Positions 16,911 through 25,664 of a stretch of 64,000 nucleotides of DNA are shown piece after piece. Source of the stretch: Synechococcus sp. JA-3-3Ab (GTDB taxonomy: Bacteria > Cyanobacteriota > Cyanobacteriia > Thermostichales > Thermostichaceae); the NCBI RefSeq assembly GCF_000013205.1, contig NC_007775.1, positions 496,001 through 560,000 of the forward strand. Reading direction: 5' to 3'. Made by a program: the position numbers and the translations under genes. The notes beneath the pieces are model-generated. The model was not told where the DNA came from. It saw only the letters and a list, made by a program, of their open reading frames with translations, and made no database searches. Numbering within the stretch: the stretch's first letter is position 1; each line of letters begins with the position of its first letter.

Positions 16911-18188
16911 TCAAGCCACCCAGAGATGGTGGACGTAGCGCCAGGTCAAGATCTGGTTGAGGACGAGGAAGATCAGGCCCAGAAGCCCATAGCCCAGCTT
17001 GAGAACTCTGCTTAGGTGGGGGCGCGCCCACAGGGGAAGGAAGCCGAAATCTGTGTGCTTGGCCCAGTGCAGGAGGGCCAGCACTTGCACGAGGTGAACC
17101 GGTAGGCAGTAGCGAATCATGCTTCGCTGGCCTAGGGGACTCATGCCGGCTACAGCGATGTAGAACATAGCCCAGGCAGCTAGGTGAAACCCCAGCCGCT
17201 CCTGCCAGCGCCGGCTCTTACCGGCCACGACACTCAAACCATCCAGCAAGCCTGTAACAACTAGGGATCCCAGCGTAACAGACACAAACAGTTGGCTGAG
17301 AGCATCAGACCACAGGCCAGGATCCTGCAGCGGTGCAGAAGGAGAGAGCAAGACCTGCCATCGCTCAGGGGAAAGAACATAGGTATGAGCCTGGAAAAGG
17401 GCTTGGTAATTGGCCTGGACGCCGGTAAAGTAGCGCTGCATCTCCATGTAGAGATCCCAGCGACCGAAGCGGAGCTGACAGTAGAGGAAAAAACTCAGCC
17501 CCCCCAACAAGGCCAAAACAACGGCGCCTGCCGTCCAAAACCAACGGCGGGATAGCCGCAGCAGGGGAACCAGCGCCACCGGCAAACCCACAATGCGGGT
17601 GGCACTCATCGCAAAACCGTGGATCCCGGCCAGGAGCCCTGCCTTCATCGAATTCAAGCAGGCCAACCAGTAGAAAAAACCCAACAAGCTGGCCATGAAG
17701 AGGGATTCGCTGTAGCCCACGACAAGGTAAAAACTGCTGGGATAGACCAAGATAATCAGACTTGCCAAAACTTGCCAAAGAGTGGGGATCTGCCAGCGGC
17801 GGTAAAACAGGAAAAGGTAAATCCACATCAGCCAGCAAAAGAGCTGGGCAGTGAGATAAAGCCCCAGTTCAGGGTCAACTCCCAACAGGCGGCTCATGGC
17901 GGCCACCGCCAGGGGATAGCCTGGAAAGAAGGCCACATTGCTCTGCTCGTAGGCAATCTTGTCAAAGCCCACAAACTGATACCCCCGCTCCACAATGCTC
18001 AGGTACCAGTAGCTATCGCGCTGGGTTAAACCCTTGAAGATGGAAGCATAGTCATCCTCCTGGCTCCAAAAGGAGATCAAGAAAATCTGCAGCAGCGTCA
18101 AAGCCACAGCGGGAAGCAAAACTTGGACGGCAAAAGAGACCAGATGCTGCCGGCTGTGCTGCAAGAGGTGGCTAGGAGGGAAGCTCAT
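16911..18188 (-). CDS. PIG-V-like mannosyltransferase family membrane protein
   Basis: A 425-residue polytopic protein with about ten hydrophobic segments. It has motifs of the GT-C / PIG-V family: DSYWYLSIVERGYQ, NVAFFPGYPLAVA, VGYSESLFMASLLGFFYWL and SATRIVGLPVALVP. Such enzymes transfer a sugar from a polyprenyl-phosphate donor on the outer face of the membrane. The start overlaps the upstream oxidoreductase by four bases, so the two are coupled. The sugar and acceptor are unknown. Confidence 0.75.
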   Translation of the reverse strand: MSFPPSHLLQHSRQHLVSFAVQVLLPAVALTLLQIFLISFWSQEDDYASIFKGLTQRDSYWYLSIVERGYQFVGFDKIAYEQSNVAFFPGYPLAVAAMSRLLGVDPELGLYLTAQLFCWLMWIYLFLFYRRWQIPTLWQVLASLIILVYPSSFYLVVGYSESLFMASLLGFFYWLACLNSMKAGLLAGIHGFAMSATRIVGLPVALVPLLRLSRRWFWTAGAVVLALLGGLSFFLYCQLRFGRWDLYMEMQRYFTGVQANYQALFQAHTYVLSPERWQVLLSPSAPLQDPGLWSDALSQLFVSVTLGSLVVTGLLDGLSVVAGKSRRWQERLGFHLAAWAMFYIAVAGMSPLGQRSMIRYCLPVHLVQVLALLHWAKHTDFGFLPLWARPHLSRVLKLGYGLLGLIFLVLNQILTWRYVHHLWVA

Positions 18189-19624
18189 TGTCGCACCTTT
18201 GCGGGTGGGGATGGCACTTTAATCTCCTCTTGGTAATCGTCATCGGAGTTCACCTGCCAGAGATCGTGGCTGCCGGGTTGGAGAATGTTCTCAGCAGCCA
18301 GCAGGCCCATCAGCAAACTGTGATCTTGGTTGTTATACTTAAACGAGCCGTAGCGGCCTACCAGTTGCAGATTTTCAAACTCGCCAAGATACCTCTGCAA
18401 AATGGCCAAGTCTTCTTTGTAGCTGCCGGCGTAGATGGGATAGGTGCGGGGCAGGCGCACCACAAAGCCACCGCAGATCTTCTGATCCTGGAGCAGGCCA
18501 ATTTGGCGCAGCTCCCTCTCAGCCAAAGCCAGCAATTCCTCCTCAGGGGCTTGCCACAAGGGATCCTCAAAGTTGCACCAATACTCACAGCACAAGGGGG
18601 TTTGTTCTCGGTTGGGGAGCATAGCCGGCGACCAATTGGCAAAATTGGTTACCCGACCAACTTGTACTGTTGGTTCATTGATATACAGCCAGTTATCGGG
18701 GAAAAGCTGGGATCCCTGCACAATCAAGTAAACCAAAACGGTGTTGCGAAACTTGAGCTTGCGAGCTGCCTGCAGCACTTGGGGGGGAGGCAGTTCCCGC
18801 AGGCTCTGCACCAACACTGTCAAAGGGATGGAAGAAATGACGTGGGAGGGGGAGACCCAAGTTTCCCTTCCATCCTGGAGATGGCGCAATTGCAGCTCGA
18901 CAATCCGGGATCCCTGATGTCTAAGGGCGATGACTTCTGTATTTAGCCAAACCTTTTGACCCTCAGCCAGCAAAAACTCCTGCATTTTTTCGTAGAGCTG
19001 TCCGGATCCCAGGCGGGGAAACTGAAACTGGTCGATCAGGGATTTGACCGAACCGCGCTTCCAGCCCAAGGCCTTGCGGATGGCTTGCCCAAGGCTGAGA
19101 CCTTTGATGCGCTGGGCAGCCCAATCGGCGCTGATTTCGGTACAAGGGATCCCCCAGAGCTTTTCCGTGTAGCTCTTGAAGAACATCTGAAAAAGCCGGC
19201 TACCAAATTTTCCCTTGACCCAGTCGGCAAAGTTCTGGGGAGCTGGGTGCGGGATAAGTTGGGCCCAGAGGTAGGAAAGAACAATGAGCAGGCTTTCCCA
19301 CCACCCCACTTTGCGCAGGACTTCCCAGGCTTGAATGGGGTACTGAAAATAGTGCTTGCGGTAGTAGATGCGGGTAAGCCGCCGGACAGTCACTTGTTCG
19401 GATCCCAAAACCTGGTTCCACAGCTCCAGCACCGCTGGGATCTTGGTAAAAAAGCGGTGCGGGCCATAGTCGAGAATGAACCCCCGGTAGCAAATGCTTT
19501 TGGCCAAGCCCCCAACCCTGTCTTCCCGTTCCACTACCACCACAGGGAAGCCCAGTTGGGTCAAGCGGTAGGCAGCCGCCATGCCCGCCGGCCCTGCTCC
19601 CAGAATGTAGATGGGATCCCGCAT
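18185..19624 (-). CDS. FAD-dependent oxidoreductase, amine-oxidase/UDP-galactopyranose-mutase-like
   Basis: A 479-residue flavoprotein. It has the N-terminal dinucleotide motif ILGAGPAGMAAAYRLTQLG, the VVEREDRVGGLAKS block, GPHRFFTK and a C-terminal FAD contact (VGRYGSFKYNNQDHSLLMG). The middle (FFKSYTEKLWGIP, ISADWAAQRIKG) is typical of the subgroup found beside glycosyltransferases and often annotated as UDP-galactopyranose-mutase-like or protoporphyrinogen-oxidase-like. Its translational overlap with a PIG-V-like gene supports a role in glycolipid or surface sugar synthesis; the substrate is not known. Confidence 0.78.
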   Translation of the reverse strand: MRDPIYILGAGPAGMAAAYRLTQLGFPVVVVEREDRVGGLAKSICYRGFILDYGPHRFFTKIPAVLELWNQVLGSEQVTVRRLTRIYYRKHYFQYPIQAWEVLRKVGWWESLLIVLSYLWAQLIPHPAPQNFADWVKGKFGSRLFQMFFKSYTEKLWGIPCTEISADWAAQRIKGLSLGQAIRKALGWKRGSVKSLIDQFQFPRLGSGQLYEKMQEFLLAEGQKVWLNTEVIALRHQGSRIVELQLRHLQDGRETWVSPSHVISSIPLTVLVQSLRELPPPQVLQAARKLKFRNTVLVYLIVQGSQLFPDNWLYINEPTVQVGRVTNFANWSPAMLPNREQTPLCCEYWCNFEDPLWQAPEEELLALAERELRQIGLLQDQKICGGFVVRLPRTYPIYAGSYKEDLAILQRYLGEFENLQLVGRYGSFKYNNQDHSLLMGLLAAENILQPGSHDLWQVNSDDDYQEEIKVPSPPAKVRQ

Positions 19625-19719
19625 CTGGCCTTGCGCTCGCCTTCAAGCCTTGCCGACATTGTAGTACCTGCAAAACCCTGGGAAAATAGGCAGAGGAGGC
19701 TGCGGCTGGAGGCTGGCCT

Positions 19720-20856
19720 GTGCTGTTGACCAAGGGCTTTGAGGTAGAGATGTACACCGGCACCGCCGCCGGAGAAGTGGTGGGGTTGTCGGATCGCATC
19801 TGCCAGGCTTTGCCGGGGTTTGTGCGAGAACCAGATCGGCGCAACGTCGAGTACATCACTCCGCCCCTTCGCCGCTACGAGGATCTGCTCTGTGCCCTGC
19901 TGCGGCCTCGGCTGCAACTGCGGCAATTTTTGCGCCGCCTTGGCCCCTACACCCTGTTGCCGGGGAGCACGCTGGCTTTGGGCGGCAGCGACCACTTTGA
20001 GCGCTCGGATCCGGACAACCCCTACCACGACTACATCGAGCGCACCTACGGCACGCGGGTGGTGACCGCCAGCATTCACATCAATGTTGGCCTGCCGGAT
20101 AGCGAGGCCATTTTTCTTGCCTGCCGTTTGCTGCGGGCGGAAGCTCCCCTGTACTTGGCCCTGAGCGCTTCTTCTCCGTTTCTGGACGGCCAGGTGACAG
20201 GCTACCATTCCAGCCGTTGGCAGGTGTTTCCCAAAACGCCGGCCCAGGTGCCCTTCTTCCGGGATCACGCCCATTACATCGCCTGGATGCGGGAGCAACT
20301 GGCCCTGGGCACGATGCAGAATGTGCGCCACCTCTGGGCCTCTGTGCGGCCCAACGGCCCAGAGCGGCCCTACCATCTCAACCGGGTGGAGCTGCGCATC
20401 TGCGACCTGGTGGCAGATCCGGTGATGACCCTGGCCATCACTGCCTTGGTAGAGGCCCGTCTCTGGCAGTTGCTGGCCCAGCCAGAAGCGCTGGATCCCT
20501 TGCGGGGGCCTTTGACACCGACGGAGCTGGAGAGCCTTTGCGAGGCCAACGAGCAGGCCGCTGCTCGCGAGTCCTTGCGAGCCCGTCTGGTCGATTGGCG
20601 CACGGGCCGAGAACGGGTGGCCCAGGAGTGGATTGAAGAGCTGCTGACCGAAGCGTGGCGCCTCGGCCAACCCCAGGGCCTGGGCTGCTTTTTGGCTCCC
20701 CTGCAAACTCTGCTCCAACAGGGCAACGAGGCCCAGCGCTGGCTGAAGCAGGTCGACCAGGGATCCACACCCGCCCAGGTGTACCAACGGGCCATTCAGG
20801 AGCTGGCCGAACAAGACCGAGAAAGACAAGAGACCCTCTGCCAGCTTGTTGGCTAA
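19720..20856 (+). CDS. gshA: Glutamate-cysteine ligase, cyanobacterial type
   Basis: Catalyses the first step of glutathione synthesis. The 378-residue protein follows the cyanobacterial family, which is distinct from proteobacterial GshA: KGFEVEMYTG near the start, EPDRRNVEYITPP, RTYGTRVVTASIHINVGLP, LSASSPFLDGQ and HLNRVELRICDLV. GTG at 19720, preceded by GGAGG, is the start. It is divergent from the oxidoreductase gene. A decayed insertion element begins about 120 bases past its stop. Confidence 0.92.
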   Translation: MLLTKGFEVEMYTGTAAGEVVGLSDRICQALPGFVREPDRRNVEYITPPLRRYEDLLCALLRPRLQLRQFLRRLGPYTLLPGSTLALGGSDHFERSDPDNPYHDYIERTYGTRVVTASIHINVGLPDSEAIFLACRLLRAEAPLYLALSASSPFLDGQVTGYHSSRWQVFPKTPAQVPFFRDHAHYIAWMREQLALGTMQNVRHLWASVRPNGPERPYHLNRVELRICDLVADPVMTLAITALVEARLWQLLAQPEALDPLRGPLTPTELESLCEANEQAAARESLRARLVDWRTGRERVAQEWIEELLTEAWRLGQPQGLGCFLAPLQTLLQQGNEAQRWLKQVDQGSTPAQVYQRAIQELAEQDRERQETLCQLVG

Positions 20857-21330
20857 GCCTTTGCCCAACGGTGGGCGCTTCTCAGTCCGGTGCCTGCCCC
20901 CCACCAGATCCCCAGTTCAAACCTGACTTAGATTCGCCTAGACAGGCTCCACCACTTCCCCTAGGGCTTGCCGAGCCACACAAAAGGATAGCTTGGTAGC
21001 CCCGCACTTGAGTGCGGGGCGGAAAAGCCCGCTAGCGACTTTGGTCGCTTACCCATGATGGGGGTCGTTGATATAGTTTCATAGCTCAAACAACCTCTTC
21101 CTGACTTCTCCTACCAAGACCTCTTTCCTTCTCTTTAGCCAAAAAATAAGATAAACAACCGCTAGCCCCACACCATGGTTGTAGTGATTGTACCGTTGAC
21201 TTTCCTCTCGCACTATCGCTTGCCCATGTCAGACTGCGGTTGTCATGCCGCTTGCCAACAATGATGGAGTACGGCTGTCAGCAGGTTATAGTCAGGAACA
21301 GAGAGCTAGTCCCCCTATTAGTGTGTCAAC

Positions 21331-22159
21331 AGTCTAATAAGCAACTGTGCTTTGTACTATGCGAGACAAGTCTATTTCAAAACGAAGCGATGGGCAAGCT
21401 ATGGTGAGCTTTGCGCTGAGATGGGGAGAACCCAAAGCAAGCACTTCATCGCAATGTATGTTTCCGCCGCGCAACAGACCTGCAAGTCTGTAGCTGAAGT
21501 GGGTCTATGCCAAGCCTGCTCAACCTCAATCGCTGGATCCGAGAAAAGCTTTAGCAATTGACCACGGAGTCAACAACTGGCTTACGTGCGTTAGCAACTT
21601 AGGACATAGCTTCATCATTGACGGCCGCAAAGTCAAGTCCTTTAACCAGGGGTACAACAAGGAGCTGGCTAGGCTCAAGACTCACAAGCTGCCGGGGTTT
21701 TGATTGCAAAAGCTTGGTCGAATTACGGAAAAAAGAAACCGGCGGATGCGGGATGCAATCCACAAAGCTGCGCGCAAGGTCATTGACTTCTGTTTACACC
21801 ACTCAATTGGGAGAATCGTCTTTGGTTGGAACAAAGAACAAAAACAAGAATGCGGCTTTAACCAAAACTTTGTTTTCATTCCAACAGGTCGGTTCAAGGA
21901 GCGTATTGCGCAATTATGTCAGCATTATGGCATGGAGTTTATTGAGGTAGAGGAGGCGTACAGCTCGCAGGCAAGCTTCCTAGATGGAGATGAGCTACCT
22001 AATTATGGTGAAAAACCCGACGGGTGGAGACCCTCTAGGCTGAGGCGAATGCTGCCACCAACCTACTTAAGAAAGTCAGCAGAACCTTGGGGCTTTGCGT
22101 GAAGGAACTGTCTAGAGGCGCTTTGACAACGCCGTTACGGGTTCTTTTGTGGACTGCGT
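21331..22159 (+). pseudogene. tnpB: tnpB remnant (RNA-guided nuclease of IS200/IS605)
   Basis: Fragments in three frames read as one TnpB: YYARQVYFKTKRWASYGEL (from about 21355), AIDHGVNNWLTCVSNLG (RuvC-I region), DFCLHHSIGRIVFGWNKEQ and FIEVEEAYSSQASFLDGDE (RuvC-II, zinc-ribbon side), then AANLL-type residues and a C-terminal ELSRGALTTPLRVLLWTA ending at the TAA at 22157-22159. The N-terminus is missing, a block is deleted after SVAE, and frameshifts occur near 21700 and 22030. The protein cannot be functional as it stands. Confidence 0.85.
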
Positions 22160-22194
22160 AAGAATCCCCCGCCTTTAGGCGGTGGGAGTGTCAA
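22060..22194 (+). ncRNA. Putative omega-RNA scaffold at the right end of copy A
   Basis: TnpB systems use an RNA that runs from the 3' coding part of tnpB through the right end into flanking DNA, which serves as the guide. This segment contains the matching hairpins and ends at 22194, so the guide would be the antiporter sequence that follows. The call rests on position and on similarity to copies B, C and D, not on expression evidence. Confidence 0.4.
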
Positions 22195-23815
22195 TTCTGG
22201 CTTTCCCGAACTCCTCTTCTTCCACCAAAATCACCGGGATGGGGCTGGTCTCCAACACCGCTTGCGAAGTGGATCCCAGCAATACTTGCTCCCAGCCCCG
22301 CTGGCCCCGCTTGCCCATGACTATATCGGTAACCTGACGCTCCTGGGCTAGGCCCACGATGGTCTCTGCCAAAGGCCCGGAGGCCAGGCAAAATTCGTGG
22401 CGAATGTCGGCCAAGAGGCGCTGGGCCAGCTGCCGCAACTGTTCTACTCTCTTCCCCTGCGGCTCGTCGGTAACATGGAGCACAATCACTTCCCCGTCCA
22501 GCCGCCGCGCCAGATCCGCTGCCTTGCGCAGCACTGCCTCGGCCAAGGGAGAAGTATCGACGGCTGCCAAGAAGCTCACCTTGCCCTGGCTGCCCACCTT
22601 GGTGGGATCCACCTCCCCTTTTTCCAGCAGGCGAGGGGCAAAGACCTGGGTCAGCCAAGCCCCTAGGGGTGCTGTGGCCAGAATCGACAAGGCCGCTATG
22701 GCCAGGATGGTCTCTCCGCCAGGGATCCCTTGGGCCAAGGGGATGCCGCCGATGGCCGCCTGCACCGTGGCCTTGGCCATGTTGCCCGGCAGCAAAAAGA
22801 GCCGCTCCCGCCAGTTCCAGTTGCTCCCTACCGTGGAAAGCCACCAGCCCAGGCCCCGGCCCAACAGCAGGCTCAGGGTCAAAAGCAGCAAGCCGGGCAA
22901 GAGCAGGGATCCCAGTACCTGCAGATCCAAAGAGGCCCCCAGCAGGACAAACAGCACGATCTCCGCCACCGTCCAGAGGGCGTCGAACCCAAGCCGCAGC
23001 CGCCGCGCCAGCGGCCCATCCAGTTGGACGAGAAAAAACCCCAGGGCCATCACCGCCGGGTAGCCGGAAAAATAGGGCCACACCTGCGACGCCAACACCA
23101 GGCCCAGCGCCAGGCAGGCTGCCAGCAACACCTCTTGCGTGCTGTTGCGCGTCCAGTTCTGCTGCACCAGGAGCGCCACCAAAAGCCGCGCCCCCAGGTA
23201 GCCGATGACCACCCCCAGCAGGATCTCCATCCCCACCTGGAACGGCAGCCACTGCAGCGGCGACAGCTCCAGGCCGAACAGGCGAAGGCCCTCTGGAGAT
23301 CCCTGCCCCAAAAAGCTCAGCAACAGGCTAAAGCCCAACAGCAGCAGCACGTCGGAAAGGGCGCTGCCGGTCAAAATGGCGTCCGGGATCCCTTTGGCCA
23401 CCCCCCAGCCCAAGCTCTTGAGGCGCAACATCCCCGGCACGATCACCGCCGGCGACTCCGCCCCGATTACACAGCCCAAAAGCAGCCCCGTCGCCCAGTC
23501 CAACCCCAGGATCCAGCGGCTCAAGAGCGCCACCGCCAGCGCCTCACAGGCTGCCGGCAAAAACCCCAGCCGCAGCGCCACGGATCCCTGCTGGGCCAGC
23601 TTTTCCCGATCCAGCCCCAGCCCGGCCTTCATCAGGATAATCGTGACGGCCACCAAGCGCAGATCCCCGGCTGCCGCCAACAGCTCTGGGGACAAGACCT
23701 CTTGCAACAGGATCCCGACCAGGATCATCCCCACTAGCGGCGGCATTCCCAGCCGGCCCAGGATCTGGCCGACAAAAAAGCCCATCCCCAAGATCCACAG
23801 CCAACTGCCCAGCAT
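22175..23815 (-). CDS. CPA-type sodium/proton antiporter with C-terminal universal stress domain, 3' end cut by IS
   Basis: A 546-residue protein. About twelve hydrophobic segments (residues 1-385) with GRLGMPPLVGMILVGILL and VIGAESPAVIVPGML belong to the monovalent cation:proton antiporter group. A cytosolic universal stress protein domain follows (about 400-535), with MGKRGQRGWEQVLLGSTSQAV as the nucleotide-binding loop. The ATG at 23815 has a GGAGAGAGG site. The last residues DTPTA and the TAA stop lie in the right end of the insertion element, so the native C-terminus has been replaced. The core domains are intact, so it may still work. Confidence 0.88.
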   Translation of the reverse strand: MLGSWLWILGMGFFVGQILGRLGMPPLVGMILVGILLQEVLSPELLAAAGDLRLVAVTIILMKAGLGLDREKLAQQGSVALRLGFLPAACEALAVALLSRWILGLDWATGLLLGCVIGAESPAVIVPGMLRLKSLGWGVAKGIPDAILTGSALSDVLLLLGFSLLLSFLGQGSPEGLRLFGLELSPLQWLPFQVGMEILLGVVIGYLGARLLVALLVQQNWTRNSTQEVLLAACLALGLVLASQVWPYFSGYPAVMALGFFLVQLDGPLARRLRLGFDALWTVAEIVLFVLLGASLDLQVLGSLLLPGLLLLTLSLLLGRGLGWWLSTVGSNWNWRERLFLLPGNMAKATVQAAIGGIPLAQGIPGGETILAIAALSILATAPLGAWLTQVFAPRLLEKGEVDPTKVGSQGKVSFLAAVDTSPLAEAVLRKAADLARRLDGEVIVLHVTDEPQGKRVEQLRQLAQRLLADIRHEFCLASGPLAETIVGLAQERQVTDIVMGKRGQRGWEQVLLGSTSQAVLETSPIPVILVEEEEFGKARIDTPTA

Positions 23816-24080
23816 CAACAAAACCTCTCTCCTCGCCGTCCGCGTGTTGAAGGGCAGCCCAGGGAGAAAAAGCCGTTCGCGTTTCTGCGGGGTGAGAACT
23901 CAACATCAAAGACTCCCACCCCCTGGATCTGCCCAGAAGAGTAGGAGTCATCAGCCCCAGCTCTAAGTCTTAGAGAAACTTTATCCCTAGGATCTGCCTG
24001 AGGCGGTTGCGGCGAACCCCATCGCCCGTTGCCGGGAAGGACCAAGCAGCCTGCCCGCAACACATGTGCCCCTTACCATA

Positions 24081-24749
24081 TCACGCCCCATCTTCCACCG
24101 CAACCAAGCGATAGGGGTGATGGGAACGGCCAATGGAGCCATAGAAATCGCTGCAGACATTGTGGGTAAAGCGATCGCTGAGGCCGCGGGTAACCTGCTG
24201 CACCACCTGGCTGCCCACTTTCTGAACCAACTTGCGCGGCAGAACCTGCAAAAACTTGGGCAAATGCAGCCGGATATTCAGCTGGAGATCCCAGTGGACG
24301 CGGGTGGTGGCCAGGGATCCCGGTAGTTCTTCCAGCCGGAAGCTGGCCCGACAATCCACCCAGTAGGGCAGGGCGGCATCCCCCGGCAGCTCAATGGAAG
24401 TCAGCCGAAACAGGTAATCTTCCTCTGGCCAGATCTTCACCCCAAAGCTGGGCTCCAGCTCAAACCCCAGCCCGCCCATGCGGAAAAACTGCAGCCTATA
24501 GATTTCGGCAGAGAGGGGCTCCACCTGGAGTGGCCGGAAGCAGCGCTGGATCCACTGGCCATGGCCGCGCAGGTAACGGGCCAAAGTCTCCCGGTCGGTT
24601 TCCAGATCCACCTGGCCCCGTCGCGCAGCCTGTAAATCTAGGTAGGTCTTGGCGGGGGGTTGCTCCATCTCCTCCAAAGGCAGCTCCCCCTCCTCGGACA
24701 GAGCACCTTCACTGAGGGGAACGGCGGGCTTGGAGCTGGCGATAGACAT
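24081..24749 (-). CDS. DUF1997 family protein
   Basis: A protein of about 222 residues. The cyanobacterial and plastid DUF1997 region covers most of it ([21 protein letters not shown] through LRLHLP-like residues to [15 protein letters not shown]). No membrane segment is seen and the function is not established. If translation starts at 24749, it overlaps the 3' end of hisIE by 41 bases; an internal ATG at 24668 behind GGAGGAG is a possible alternative. The overlap suggests co-transcription with hisIE. Confidence 0.75.
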   Translation of the reverse strand: MSIASSKPAVPLSEGALSEEGELPLEEMEQPPAKTYLDLQAARRGQVDLETDRETLARYLRGHGQWIQRCFRPLQVEPLSAEIYRLQFFRMGGLGFELEPSFGVKIWPEEDYLFRLTSIELPGDAALPYWVDCRASFRLEELPGSLATTRVHWDLQLNIRLHLPKFLQVLPRKLVQKVGSQVVQQVTRGLSDRFTHNVCSDFYGSIGRSHHPYRLVAVEDGA

Positions 24750-25404
24750 CCCGAATATCCACCTGATGATGAGCAAGAGCCACGAGGCAGTGGTACCAGA
24801 GATCCGCCACCTCGCGGGCCAGGGCTGCCTTGTCTCCCTCTTTTGCCGCCATCACCACTTCAGCCGTCTCCTCGCCGAGTTTTTTCAGGATGGCGTTGTC
24901 TCCCTTGGCCAGCAGGCTGCTGGTGTAGGAATCGGGCCGGGGATCCGCCTGGCGGGCCTTGACCACGGCAAACACCTGCGACAGGGTATCGGCGGCCGGC
25001 ATGGGATCCCCTTCCTTCTCGGGGAGAGTGCGGAAGAAGCAGCTTCGCGCCCCTGTGTGGCAGGCCGCCTCTCCCACCTGCTCCACCAAGATAACCAGCG
25101 CGTCGCTGTCGCAGTCGTAGCGGATTTGCTTGACCCACTGCACGTGGCCAGAAGTTTCCCCCTTGGGCCACAGCGCCTGGCGGGAGCGGCTCCAGAACCA
25201 GGTGCGGCCCGTTTCCAGAGTCTTCTGCAGCGACTCGCGGTTCATCCAGGCCATCATCAGCACCGTCCCGTCCAGGTAGTCCTGCACGATGGCCGGGATC
25301 AAACCCTGTTCGTTGTAGCTGAGGTTGTCTAGATGGGCGATTTCCGCCGGCAGAAGAGTGCGGGGCAGATTTGCTGAAGCAAGAGAGGCCAAAGCAACAA
25401 CCAT
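24709..25404 (-). CDS. hisIE: Bifunctional phosphoribosyl-AMP cyclohydrolase / phosphoribosyl-ATP pyrophosphatase
   Basis: Catalyses the second and third steps of histidine synthesis in one chain of about 231 residues. The N-terminal HisI domain shows [34 protein letters not shown] and the metal-binding [10 protein letters not shown]. The C-terminal HisE domain shows [19 protein letters not shown] and [14 protein letters not shown]. The frame extends to 25527, but the ATG at 25404 gives a normal N-terminus. No other his gene is nearby. Confidence 0.93.
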   Translation of the reverse strand: MVVALASLASANLPRTLLPAEIAHLDNLSYNEQGLIPAIVQDYLDGTVLMMAWMNRESLQKTLETGRTWFWSRSRQALWPKGETSGHVQWVKQIRYDCDSDALVILVEQVGEAACHTGARSCFFRTLPEKEGDPMPAADTLSQVFAVVKARQADPRPDSYTSSLLAKGDNAILKKLGEETAEVVMAAKEGDKAALAREVADLWYHCLVALAHHQVDIRDVYRQLQARRSPQ

Positions 25405-25664
25405 CAAAGGCGGCAGAAAATCAGAAAGGTTAAAGATTCCTGAAAGCAGGATAGCAGAACTCGCCCCAGAAAGGATATCTCTCACTCCCCCCAGATCCCA
25501 ACCCCGCTCGGCCACTTTCACGCGCAACAGTCGCGACCAGCCTGGCTTCTGCCGGGAGAAACTTCACCCTGCAAACCAGGGGGGCCTAGCCTGGCTTTGG
25601 CCTCAGCTTGAGGTTAAATCGCTGCGCTCACCAACTCTTTGCAGCTATGGCTGTGGGGAGTATG

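Larger units (their letters stand above)
20978..22194 (+). mobile_element. Decayed IS200/IS605-type element with tnpB only (copy A)
   Basis: The left end at about 20978 has the hairpin GCCCCGCACTTGAGTGCGGGGC, and a second hairpin (GCGACTTTGGTCGC) follows. The right end finishes at GGGAGTGTCAA (22194) after the hairpin CCGCCTTTAGGCGG. The interior carries a broken tnpB and no tnpA. Both ends recur in copy C (30795-31074), and the right end alone in copies B and D; boundaries come from those alignments. The right end overlaps the tnpB 3' end and has the form of an omega-RNA scaffold. It lies in the 3' end of the antiporter gene. Confidence 0.85.

Noticed and set aside
19561-20904. 447-codon minus-strand frame opposite gshA
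   Set aside because: It is a GC-rich shadow of gshA, with Gln/His-rich low-complexity translation and no motif.
24668-24749. Possible later start of the DUF1997 gene
   Set aside because: GGAGGAG sits only two bases before the ATG at 24668, too close for a good site; the longer form is kept but is uncertain.
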